The notes below the pieces were generated by a model that worked only from the letters and a program-made list of their open reading frames with translations, was not told the origin of the DNA and made no database searches. A stretch of 9,044 bases of DNA from Ignatzschineria sp. GTDB taxonomy: Bacteria > Pseudomonadota > Gammaproteobacteria > Cardiobacteriales > Wohlfahrtiimonadaceae. The stretch is from positions 1-9,044 of the forward strand of contig JASLEF010000160.1 in NCBI GenBank assembly GCA_030151245.1, given 5' to 3'. Shown piece after piece: positions 1 to 6,272 of the stretch. A program made the translations under genes and the position numbers. Position 1 is the first letter of the stretch. Each line of letters begins with the position of its first letter.

Positions 1-1
1 G

Positions 2-169
2 GGGACTAGAGTTAATATTTTTATTATTTTGGCAGCTTTAGGAGCGTTGCTTATATTCTATATAGATGAAAACTATAATATATCAAGCTTATTATTTGGA
101 GTAATGATATTTTTATTCATTATATATTTGGTTGTTTTAAAATATATTCTTTTTAAGAATAAATATTAG
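2..169 (+). CDS. C-terminal end of a small membrane protein (partial at window edge)
   Basis: An open frame enters from the left edge and gives 55 residues ending in LKYILFKNKY and TAG at 167-169. It contains two hydrophobic stretches (about residues 5-20 and 28-48) separated by a short polar turn IDENYNIS, so it looks like the last two membrane helices of an integral membrane protein with a basic cytosolic tail. The start lies outside the window. The AT-rich composition matches the immunity genes further right. By position it could be the immunity protein of the preceding module in the array, but that is inference from context only; no family is recognised. Confidence 0.5.
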   Translation, partial: GTRVNIFIILAALGALLIFYIDENYNISSLLFGVMIFLFIIYLVVLKYILFKNKY

Positions 170-236
170 GGTTAATTCTTTGTTGAAATAGGGATTCATT
201 TATTGTTCAGATATATATCCTTGATCGGCATTCAGT

Positions 237-264
237 AATTGAGTTTCATCTCAATTAGGATTTT
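237..264 (+). terminator. Weak hairpin between two genes
   Basis: Seven-base arms AATTGAG and CTCAATT enclose a six-base loop and are followed after four bases by TTTT (261-264). The hairpin lies about 70 bases after the stop of the membrane-protein fragment and 70 before the next start. The stem is AT-rich and the T run short, so termination is possible but weak. Nothing else is recognisable between 170 and 324. Confidence 0.22.
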
Positions 265-324
265 GATTATCCTCATATTTCAGTTGTAATAGGCCCTCTC
301 TCTTGGAATTAAAGGGTAACTATT

Positions 325-465
325 ATGAGTAGCCAAGCATCTTACATCACAGAACAGGATCACAATGTTTATGATGATATCTTAGATAAAGCATTAGCTG
401 CTTTTGAAGGAGCTGCAACCAAGTTCTCTGTAATTCTCCCCAAAAACCGGCTCATCTTTGAGTAG
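325..465 (+). pseudogene. 5' fragment of an unknown gene cut by an IS element
   Basis: An ATG at 325 follows a purine-rich AAAGGG (311-316) at good ribosome-binding distance. The frame reads MSSQASYITEQDHNVYDDI and so on for about 35 residues of acidic, amphipathic helix-like sequence. At about 429 it enters the left terminal repeat of the IS3-family element, and the last 11 codons to TAG are IS DNA. What remains is therefore the N-terminus of an interrupted gene rather than a 46-residue protein. Given the surroundings it could be the start of an rhs gene or of a T6SS accessory protein, but no PAAR or other domain is visible in what is left, so the identity stays open. Confidence 0.4.
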
Positions 466-498
466 AATTTCTAGTATCATTATTACAGGAGATTCATT

Positions 499-765
499 AT
501 GAAAAAATCAAAATTTACCGATCATCAAATTATCGCTATTCTTAAACAAAACCAAGCAGGGGTTAAAGTCTCTGACTTATGTCGAGAACACGGCATGAGT
601 AGCGCTACATTTTATAAATGGCGTTCTAAGTTTGGCGGCATGGATGCGTCGATGATTAGTCGTTTAAAAGAGCTAGAAGCAGAAAATAGACGACTTAAAA
701 AAATGTATGCTGAAGAATGCCTCATCTCACGGATTCGCAAGGAAGCTCTTGAGGGGAAGTACTAA
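499..765 (+). CDS. IS3-family transposase OrfA
   Basis: This 88-residue protein has the standard OrfA layout. An N-terminal helix-turn-helix (about residues 6-45; FTDHQIIAILKQNQAG, DLCREHGMSSATFYKWRSKF) binds the IS ends. A following leucine-zipper-like helix (about residues 50-75; LKELEAENRRLKKMYAEE) mediates multimerisation. Length is normal for the IS407/IS51-like branch. The ATG at 499 has AGGAG (488-492) seven bases upstream. In intact elements OrfA is fused by ribosomal frameshifting to OrfB to make the active transposase. Here OrfB is decayed, so the protein could at most act as a DNA-binding regulator of related copies. Confidence 0.88.
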   Translation: MKKSKFTDHQIIAILKQNQAGVKVSDLCREHGMSSATFYKWRSKFGGMDASMISRLKELEAENRRLKKMYAEECLISRIRKEALEGKY

Positions 766-766
766 A

Positions 767-920
767 GCTATCAGAACGCAAAGATATGGTGAAAAAACTA
801 TAAAACATGAAGGCATATCGATTCGATTAGCGTGTAAGATCTTTGCGATTAGTCCCAGTAGGTATCGTTATCAGCCTATTCTGTAAACCGAAAATGAGTG
901 GGTCGCTCACTGTTTGATGG
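767..920 (+). pseudogene. Remnant of IS3-family OrfB N-terminus
   Basis: One frame from 767 reads AIRTQRYGEKTIKHEGISIR, then LACKIFAISPSRYRYQPIL, a TAA stop at 884-886, then TENEWVAHCL. This matches the usual OrfB start pattern (G-S-I-x-L-A-C--F-I-S---Y-R-Y, then E-N-E-x-I-A). The stop interrupts it, and the integrase core with the DDE triad is absent because the sequence passes in the same frame into Rhs core (METIKLPKQ). It is non-functional. The shared frame across the IS/Rhs join explains the apparent 99-residue ORF starting at 914, which is not a gene of its own. Confidence 0.7.
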
Positions 921-1354
921 AAACGATAAAACTGCCAAAGCAGGTGAAAGATCGCTTTAATCGTGTTGAAGAAGAGATAAATGCCGGGGATCTATCACAA
1001 GAGATGATCAATTGGCTCGCCACGATGCAGATGACGGAGGAGCGAGGAGAGATCGACTGGGAAATTATCATCGATCCTTACGGCAACAGAGTTCGAGAAG
1101 AAAACCCTAAAAAGCTCTACCAACCCATTAGAATGCAAGGTCACAAATTCGCAGGAGCGAAATTTGAACGGCTCTGCCGACCCGAAGGGCGAATCACAGG
1201 ATGTGATGAGTAACATTATGATATCGAAAGTGGTTTACATTATAACCGGCACCGGTATTATGATCCAAAACAAGGCCGATACATTAGCTAAGACCCGATA
1301 GGACTACAGGGGGGAATTAATAACTATGTTTATCTGCTGAATCCTAATCAATTA
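921..1354 (+). pseudogene. Rhs core fragment A (internally deleted, two stops)
   Basis: This is the end of an Rhs core, beginning at IKLPKQVKDRFNRVEEEINAG. About 37 codons are missing in frame: TEER joins directly to GEIDWEI, whereas fragments B and C have IK.DFMPEK...HYYHTDQIGTPL...NEQ between them. It then continues IDPYGNRVREENPKKLYQP to RMQG, the 72-bp hairpin element with its TAA (1211-1213), and the RHS-associated core HYDIESGLHYNRHRYYDPKQ. A second stop, TAA at 1289-1291, replaces the Gln codon found in the other copies (ISQDPIGL here reads IS-stop-DPIGL). The fragment ends at YVYLLNPNQL before VDPLGL. It cannot express a core-toxin fusion and serves as the scaffold upstream of CT A. 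Confidence 0.85.
1142..1213. repeat. Hairpin-rich 72-bp element, copy 1 (in Rhs fragment A)
   Basis: The element sits between the codons for RMQG and HYDIES. Four short hairpins follow each other: AAATTCGC/GCGAAATTT, CGGC-TCT-GCCG, CCC-GAA-GGG and ATCACA-GGA-TGTGAT. It keeps the reading frame but ends in an in-frame TAA. Copies lie at 3916-3988, 5516-5587 and 6947-7019. Confidence 0.8.
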
Positions 1355-1509
1355 GTGGATCCGTTAGGATTACGCTCGGTTAGACAGAATGTACAACAAC
1401 GAATGCATGGAAGAGCAATGGGGGCGGGACTGCAAACATATAGCTATACAACCCGAAATGCAAAAGCCTTTAGTGCATATATTAGTAGAATACAACAACG
1501 AAATAAGCT
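1260..1509 (+). repeat. Direct repeat, left copy (core end plus start of CT A)
   Basis: These 250 bases match 8795-9044 with no gaps and five mismatches by eye, at an offset of 7,535 bases. The repeat covers the last Rhs core codons and the first 50 or so codons of CT A, and its right limit is set only by the window edge. Confidence 0.95.
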
Positions 1510-1852
1510 CACTCAAGAAGTCATAGAAGATATCGATGGGCATATAAAAAAATATTTTGACTTTGACCAATGGATGCAAAAAAGAAATCTTGGAGATATT
1601 GAATTTGAATATGGTTTAACTTTAGATGATCTTATTAATGAGAATCGCTATTCTTGTAGTGTTAAAGAGCCGAATATTCAATATTGGGCTTGTTATAGTG
1701 AGCCTAAACGTTCCTGCTCGGTTTCTGAGAATTTAGCAGGAGCATATGGAGAATGCGTAGCTCCTAAAAATTTCCTTTTTATTGGTAGAAATGAACCTAG
1801 TTTTTTAGAGGGGGATGGCTATCGGTACAATTGTAAGCCTGCAAGTATTTGA
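1355..1852 (+). CDS. Orphan Rhs C-terminal toxin A, unknown Cys-rich domain
   Basis: The frame carries on from VDPLGL, the conserved Rhs cleavage/junction motif, and gives about 160 residues of variable tip. The first half (RSVRQNVQQRMHGRAMGAGL to residue 95) is helical and basic. The second half is compact, with cysteines near residues 101, 113, 121, 134 and 160 and a WACYSEPKRSC segment. No catalytic motif is recognised. GTG 1355 is only the first possible start codon in the frame, without a clear ribosome-binding site; the frame is open from 1292, just after a stop in the core. It is therefore a toxin cassette detached from its carrier. The secreted Sel1-repeat gene 41 bases downstream is its likely immunity gene, which suggests a periplasmic or envelope target. 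A second copy begins at 8890. Confidence 0.75.
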   Translation: MDPLGLRSVRQNVQQRMHGRAMGAGLQTYSYTTRNAKAFSAYISRIQQRNKLTQEVIEDIDGHIKKYFDFDQWMQKRNLGDIEFEYGLTLDDLINENRYSCSVKEPNIQYWACYSEPKRSCSVSENLAGAYGECVAPKNFLFIGRNEPSFLEGDGYRYNCKPASI

Positions 1853-1893
1853 GTTATCAATAAACTATTAAAATAAAGAAGAGTAGTAATATT

Positions 1894-2904
1894 ATGTTTA
1901 CAAATATTAATCTTAAAATTTTATATATGTTTTTTCTATTTTTTATATCTTTTGCACAAGCTAATTGCCTTGATGGAATAGTTATTTTAGAAGAAGATAC
2001 TAAGTCGATAGAAAGTTATCATGAAATCAATAAATTACTAAATAGCGCTATTAATTTAAATGATAACGATGCTTTTTACCAATTAGGGGAACTTTATATT
2101 GATGAGAATTTTATTAAAAAGGATTATGAATTAGCCGTCTGTTTTTTCAAATCTTCCGCTTTATTAGGCAACACCAAAGCAAAACAAAAATTGGAAGATT
2201 TATTAGCTGAGGGAGAAAAAATTGAGGAAGCACTGCAAAAAGGAGCTAAGTGGCTTGTAGCAATGAGTGAAAGTATGGGGTCTAGAGATTTAATTATTCA
2301 GTCTCGTGAACTTCTTAAGTTTATCCATAATGTAGAAAAAGCTACAAAGAACGTCGAATTACAATTTTTAATTGCTAATATTTATGAAACGTTGGGAGAG
2401 TTTTCTAGCGCTATAAAATGGTACACTGCTGCAATGCAACAGGATTTGAAAGAAGCTTATGGAGCTTTAGCAAGACTATATTACCTAGGATCTGGAACTA
2501 AGAAAGATATAGGAAAGGCTTTAGATTTGTATCACCAAGGTGCCAATATAGGTGATATAGGATCAATAGTAAACCTAGGAATTATATATGTTAATAGTGA
2601 TGATTTGGAAGATAAAATGAAGGCCAAGGATTTGTTTGAAAAGGCAATTATACTTTCTGGGGATAATGAGGCTTATTTAGGTTTAGGCGGTATCTATGAA
2701 GAAGGCGTAATTGTCGATCAGGATATGGAAAAGGCGCTAGAATTTTATCTTAAGGCCGCTGAAGGTGGGGATGCAATAGCCCAATTGGTTTTAGGAGAAA
2801 TTGCGCAAGAACAAGGGGAGATAAAAAAAGCATTATATTGGTATCAAAGATCTTGTAATAGTGGGGAAATAGAAGCTTGCAATATTTTAAAAGGCATTAA
2901 ATAA
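1894..2904 (+). CDS. Secreted Sel1-repeat protein, candidate immunity to toxin A
   Basis: This 336-residue protein has a hydrophobic signal peptide (residues 1-23, probable cleavage FAQA|NC) followed by Sel1-like repeats, the TPR-related helix pairs with A/G-rich consensus. Clear units include FYQLGELYIDENFIKKDYEL (about 60-80), AYGALARLYYLGSGTKKDIG (about 190-210), AYLGLGGIYEEGVIVDQDME (about 255-275) and AQLVLGEIAQEQGEIKKALY (about 290-310). A less regular helical stretch lies in between. AAGAAGAG (1876-1883) precedes the ATG by ten bases. Sel1 repeats bind proteins. Secreted Sel1-repeat proteins are known as immunity partners of some T6SS effectors, notably phospholipases. Position directly after an Rhs tip supports that role here; which toxin surface is bound is unknown. 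Confidence 0.85.
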   Translation: MFTNINLKILYMFFLFFISFAQANCLDGIVILEEDTKSIESYHEINKLLNSAINLNDNDAFYQLGELYIDENFIKKDYELAVCFFKSSALLGNTKAKQKLEDLLAEGEKIEEALQKGAKWLVAMSESMGSRDLIIQSRELLKFIHNVEKATKNVELQFLIANIYETLGEFSSAIKWYTAAMQQDLKEAYGALARLYYLGSGTKKDIGKALDLYHQGANIGDIGSIVNLGIIYVNSDDLEDKMKAKDLFEKAIILSGDNEAYLGLGGIYEEGVIVDQDMEKALEFYLKAAEGGDAIAQLVLGEIAQEQGEIKKALYWYQRSCNSGEIEACNILKGIK

Positions 2905-2943
2905 ATTATAGAACAGATATTCCATTTCAAAGTATAAAACTGA

Positions 2944-4129
2944 TCCTATGCCCACTTTAAACTCAATCGTGAATATCTCTATTATCAAGCCGGGCAACTA
3001 ACCACGACGCTCACAAGACAGGGCGAGATTCAGTATCATTATGATCTACTAGGACGATTAACCGGTGCTGAATCTTACGATTTTAAAAGAGAATATCAGT
3101 ATGATCCTGCCGGCAATATTCTCCCGCAAGAGAAGAAACCCTATTATCAAGCGTTCGAAGAGAATCGGGTGTAGGAAGATGCAGCCTATTTCTATTTTTA
3201 TGATCAGTATGGCAATCTTGATCGTAAGAATCATAAAGAAAAAGATGAGCGACATTACTTTATCTATGATGCGCAACATCGCCTCAAGCATTATGAGAAG
3301 TATGAAGAGGACCAAAAACTGGTCGAAAGCCATTATCAATATGATCCTTTAGGGCGAAGAATCTCGAAAGAGAGCACAATCTATCGTGATGGCAAACTGA
3401 TAGATGAACCCCATTATTGGTATGGTTGGGAAGGGGATCGACTTGTCACAACAGAGCTTAATGATCAGAGAATCCATACAATCTACGATCCTTCCGGTTT
3501 TATGCCCTTAATTCGTTTAGAGCAAGCTTTACCATTGCCGGAAGCCTCAAAATCTCTTGGTGATATTATGGAAGCGGAGATGGCAGAGACAGGGATAAAA
3601 CTGCCAAAGCAGGTTAAAGATCGCTTTAATAGAGTTGAAGAAGAGATCAATGCCGGGGATCTATCGCAAGAGATGACCGATTGGCTCACCACGATGCAGA
3701 TGACGGAAGAGCGCATAAAAGCCGACTTTATGCCGGAAAAGGCGGAGAAACAGGCGCTCAAAAAACATTACTACCACACCGACCAAATCGGCACGCCGCT
3801 TGCGCTTGTGAATGAACAAGGTGAAATCGATTGGGAGATCGTGATCGATCCTTATGGCAACAGAGTTCGAGAAGAAAACCCCAACAAGATGTACCAGCCT
3901 ATTAGAATGCAAGGTCACAAATTCGCAGGAGCGAAATTTGAACGGCTCTGCCGGCCCGAAGGGCGAATCACAGGGATGTGATGAGTAACATTTTGATGCA
4001 GAGAGTAACCTTCATTACAATAGGCACAGATACTATGATCCGAAACAAGGTAGATACATCAGCCAAGACCCAATTGGGTTACAGGGAGGGATTAATAATT
4101 ATGTTTACCCTTTAAAACCTAGCCAAATG
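2944..4129 (+). pseudogene. Rhs core fragment B (longest YD-repeat remnant)
   Basis: From 2944 the frame reads SYAHFKLNREYLYYQAGQL and continues through YD-type repeats: YHYDLLGRLTG, YQYDPAGNIL, FYDQYGNLDRK, FIYDAQHRLKHYEKY, YQYDPLGRRISKES, IHTIYDPSGF. It then gives the LPKQVKDRFNRVEEEINAGD helix, YYHTDQIGTPLALVNEQGEI and RMQG. A TAG (3172-3174) replaces the Gln codon seen in fragment D (NRVQEDAEYF). The 73-bp hairpin element (3916-3988) adds a stop and shifts the frame by one. After it the core resumes as HFDAESNLHYNRHRYYDP and ends YPLKPSQM before VDPLGL. Rhs cores form a beta-cage that encloses the toxin tip. This piece lacks the front half of such a cage and is not a functional carrier. 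Confidence 0.88.
3916..3988. repeat. Hairpin-rich 73-bp element, copy 2 (in Rhs fragment B)
   Basis: It has the same position in the core and the same four-hairpin structure as the copy at 1142-1213. It carries one extra G in the last loop (ATCACA-GGGA-TGTGAT) and GCCC-GAA-GGGC in the third stem. The extra base puts TGA at 3979-3981 in the upstream frame and shifts the downstream frame. Confidence 0.8.
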
Positions 4130-4653
4130 GTAGATCCGTTAGGTTTATCGCCTGAAAATTTTATTAGAGGAATCGCGGGGCCTGGACCATATGGTAATTC
4201 TTTAAATTTAGTAGGGGGAGGGAAGAAAAAATGTTCCGAGAGAATAAAGGAGCTGCTGGGAAATCAAGATATAACTATAACGAGAGAACAAATAAATGCA
4301 ATCTATTCGTTTATGATGTATTAGATAAAGCAGATCATTCAAACCCTAATAGAACTCGGTTTGGAATTAATAGGGGCCCTATAAATGTACAATCTTGGTT
4401 TGATGGTATCAAAGATGGAACTATAAAAGGATTTGAAGCTGTGGATATACCTCAAGCAGGAGATCTTGTTGCAGTTAGATATCCTTATTCAGATGCAAGT
4501 GGACATATAGCTGTAGTGTTAGATCCAATTTTACAGACAAGTATAGGAGCAGGGGGAGCAAAAGGTTCCTATACAGGTGGTTGGCCATGGAATCAAGGTG
4601 CACCTCAGCCCAAGGAAGATTCTGATCTTATTTATATTAGATGTATTGATTGA
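4130..4653 (+). CDS. Orphan Rhs toxin B, NlpC/P60- or CHAP-like amidase, frameshifted at A6
   Basis: The tip starts VDPLGLSPENFIRGIAGPGPYG and runs to GGGKKK, where the frame shifts by -1 at six A's (4226-4231). From there an open frame to 4653 gives the catalytic domain. Counting from ATG 4231, NKCNLFVYDVL places a nucleophile-like Cys at about residue 23. PQAGDLVAVRY is followed by SGHIAVVLDP with the expected His at about residue 92, and GGWPWNQ lies near the C-terminus. Cys then GDxxxx...GHxxxV is the pattern of papain-like peptidoglycan amidases and endopeptidases, so cell-wall cleavage in the periplasm is the likely activity. Without the shift the tip ends at 4322-4324. AGGGGGAGGG (4213-4222) lies eight bases before ATG 4231, so the amidase may instead be made from its own start. 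The next gene is its likely immunity. Confidence 0.75.
4213..4231 (+). promoter_or_regulatory. Shine-Dalgarno-like tract followed by A6 slip/start site
   Basis: AGGGGGAGGG (4213-4222) is followed by AAG and six A's that run into an ATG whose A is the sixth A. The arrangement could work as an internal ribosome-binding site for the amidase domain or as a stimulator of -1 frameshifting on the A run. It could also be an accident of a Gly-Gly-Gly-Lys linker. A single A insertion would restore a continuous tip. Confidence 0.4.
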
Positions 4654-4664
4654 GGACTATAGTC

Positions 4665-5042
4665 ATGGTTAGATTCTTGTTTTTATTTTTGTTACTGTTA
4701 TTACTGTTGCTTTTATTTATTGTTCATTTTTTCTCACAACCTTTTTATACCGAGATAGGTAAGTTACAAAATAGATCATTAGATGAAATTATTGAATACT
4801 TAGGAAAGCCAACGCATTACTATGATGAAAAAGGCTTTATTGCTTGGGAAAAAGCATTAAATTTTTATACGATACAAATTATACAAATAAATATCGATCA
4901 AAAAAATAATTTAAAAGATAAAAAGATAAATTATATAATCCAGAAGAATATTTATAATGGTAATACAAGATTTTTAATTAAAACTTTAAGTTTAGATGCT
5001 TATAACAGTGTTAATGTTGATTATAAGGTTTGGCCATTTTAA
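4665..5042 (+). CDS. Membrane-anchored immunity candidate for the amidase toxin
   Basis: The product is 125 residues from ATG 4665, which is preceded by GAGGAC (4652-4657) overlapping the amidase stop. An upstream TTG at 4650 in the same frame is less likely. An N-terminal run of Leu and Phe (residues 3-21) forms a membrane anchor or uncleaved signal. The soluble part that follows contains LDEIIEYLGKPTHYYDEKGF and IAWEKALNFY. The helix, then GKPT, then a strand with an aromatic/Trp pattern recalls the BamE/SmpA-like small envelope-protein fold; this is a resemblance by eye only. Periplasmic display fits neutralising a peptidoglycan-cleaving toxin. The tight spacing to the toxin suggests co-translation. 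Its last codons run into Rhs fragment C. Confidence 0.7.
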   Translation: MVRFLFLFLLLLLLLLLFIVHFFSQPFYTEIGKLQNRSLDEIIEYLGKPTHYYDEKGFIAWEKALNFYTIQIIQINIDQKNNLKDKKINYIIQKNIYNGNTRFLIKTLSLDAYNSVNVDYKVWPF

Positions 5043-5065
5043 ATGATAGGAAATTGTTTGATAAG

Positions 5066-5728
5066 CAGAGAATCCATACAATCTACGATCCTTCCGGTTT
5101 TACGCCCTTAATTCGTTTAGAGCAATCGCTCCCATTGCCGGAAGCATCAAAAGCGCTCGGCGATATCATGGAAGCGGAGATGGCAGAGACAGGGATAAAA
5201 CTGCCAAAACAGGTTAAAGATCGCTTTAATAGAGTTGAAGAAGAGATCAATGCCGGGGATCTATCGCAAGAGATGACCAATTGGCTCGCCACGATGCAGA
5301 TGACGGAGGAGCGCATTAAAACCGACTTTATGCCGGAAAAGGCGGAGAAACAGGCGCTGACAAAACATTATTACCACACCGACCAAATCGGCACACCGCT
5401 AGGGCTTGTGAATGAACAAGGAGAGATCGACTGGGAAATTGTCATCGATCCTTACGGCAACAGAGTCCGAGAAGAAAACCCGAATAAACTCTATCAACCC
5501 CTTAGAATGCAAGGTCACAAATTCGCAGGAGCGAAATTTGAACGGCTCTGCCTGCCCGAAGGGCGAATCACAGGATGTGATGAGTAACAGTATGATATCG
5601 AAAGTGGTTTACATTATAACCGGCACCGGTATTATGATCCGAAACAAGGACGATATATCAGTCAAGACCCGATAGGATTACAGGGGGGAATTAATAACTA
5701 TGTTTATCCACTGAATCCTAATCAGGGG
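5066..5728 (+). pseudogene. Rhs core fragment C
   Basis: Homology to fragment B begins at CAGAGAATCC (5066, matching 3476), 24 bases after the immunity stop. It reads RIHTIYDPSGFTPLIRLEQS, the LPKQVKDRFNRVEEEINAGD helix, HYYHTDQIGTPLGLVNEQGE, YGNRVREENPNKLYQPLRMQ and G. No internal stop appears before the 72-bp hairpin element (5516-5587), whose TAA at 5585-5587 ends the frame. Beyond it the same frame resumes as QYDIESGLHYNRHRYYDPKQ and ends YPLNPNQG before VDPLGL. A single readthrough at that TAA would join core and tip, as in fragment A. The fragment holds about 220 codons and lacks all upstream YD repeats. Confidence 0.88.
5516..5587. repeat. Hairpin-rich 72-bp element, copy 3 (in Rhs fragment C)
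   Basis: It occupies the same core position as the other copies and has the same 72-base in-frame length as copy 1, with the GGA final loop. The second stem is weakened by a change (GCCT for GCCG), while the third is kept as GCCC-GAA-GGGC. Confidence 0.8.
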
Positions 5729-6164
5729 GTAGATCCTTTGGGTCTCAGATGGATTGATTGTGGTAAGGGCTGTCGAATTAGAATTGATCAAAATCATCAA
5801 GGTGAAGGTCGTCATTTACATTGGGAGTGTCGAGGCAAAGGAGTAGGTTCTGGGGTGTTTGGGAAATTTGGGGAGAAATCTCATGGAGAGGATTATACTT
5901 CAGCCCTAAGCATATTGTTAAATGTGCTAAAAACCACAGTTTTTCTCCAGAAGTTAGATATAGTTGTTCAGATGTTGTAATTCCAGCTCCTGTATCACAA
6001 ACTAACGAGCAGAAATCTCCTTCTAGAAAGATTGGGGGTGGGGGAGAGTTCTTAGAATCCCCTCAGCGTTTATGTTTATGCCAGATCCTTGTGGTGAATA
6101 TGGAGGGATGAAATATTCACCAGCTTATACTCAAAATCAATCTGGAAATCAAATGTTTTATTAA
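5729..6164 (+). pseudogene. Rhs toxin C, His/Cys-rich domain, broken by two frameshifts
   Basis: After VDPLGL the frame reads RWIDCGKGCRIRIDQNHQGE and GRHLHWECRGKG to FGEKSHGE. It then loses sense at GGAGAGGA (5885-5892). Removing one GA would give SHGGLYFSPKHIVKCAKNHS and FSPEVRYSC, continuing the domain. A second shift near 6010-6060 is needed to reach the last protein-like stretch, FMFMPDPCGEYGGMKYSPAY to FY and TAA at 6162-6164. The pattern RIRID...HLHW-C...SHGG...H-I-x-CA...FSP resembles a recurrent Rhs tip family from memory, but I do not assign an activity. The neighbouring immunity candidate has no signal peptide, so a cytoplasmic target is likely. As written, no full toxin can be made. 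Confidence 0.7.
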
Positions 6165-6272
6165 AATAATATTTTATTGATCGATGTTTAATATTTGGAA
6201 AACACCAAAGTTGTTATCGTAAATATATTATTATTTCTGTATTAATGTTGCAATTATTAAAAAAGAGTGGAT

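Larger units (their letters stand above)
429..920 (+). mobile_element. Truncated IS3-family element (left end, orfA, start of orfB)
   Basis: The left boundary is placed at TGTAATTCTCCCC (429-441), which has the TG start and C-rich form of IS3-family terminal repeats. Inside are an 88-residue orfA (499-765) and only about 50 codons of orfB, after which the sequence becomes Rhs core (IKLPKQVKDRF) at about 920. The DDE catalytic part of orfB and the right terminal repeat are missing, so the element cannot move by itself. No target duplication can be assessed because one end is lost. The right junction looks like a deletion or recombination joining the IS to Rhs core fragment A. Confidence 0.75.

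Noticed and set aside
170..324. Promoter with TTGAAA at 183-188
   Set aside because: No -10-like hexamer lies at 16-18 bases; TATATA at 212 is too far.
995..1216. Minus-strand ORF opposite Rhs fragment A, with similar ones at 3661-3918 and 5083-5316
   Set aside because: They mirror the conserved Rhs core codons, recur wherever the core is copied, and have no ribosome-binding site or domain.
3058..3352. Overlapping ORFs on both strands in the YD-repeat part of fragment B
   Set aside because: The true frame here reads YD repeats interrupted by one TAG; the other frames give low-complexity Ile/Met-rich peptides typical of shadows.
4650..4664. TTG start for the amidase immunity gene
   Set aside because: ATG 4665 has GAGGAC at proper spacing; the TTG overlaps the toxin stop and has no separate ribosome-binding site.
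5412..5675. 87-residue plus-strand ORF
   Set aside because: It is out of frame with the clear Rhs core frame and spans the hairpin element.
6165..6266. Promoter for the toxin C immunity gene with TTGTTA at 6211
   Set aside because: The TATTAT that follows is only nine bases away; such AT-rich DNA gives many chance matches, so no specific site is claimed.
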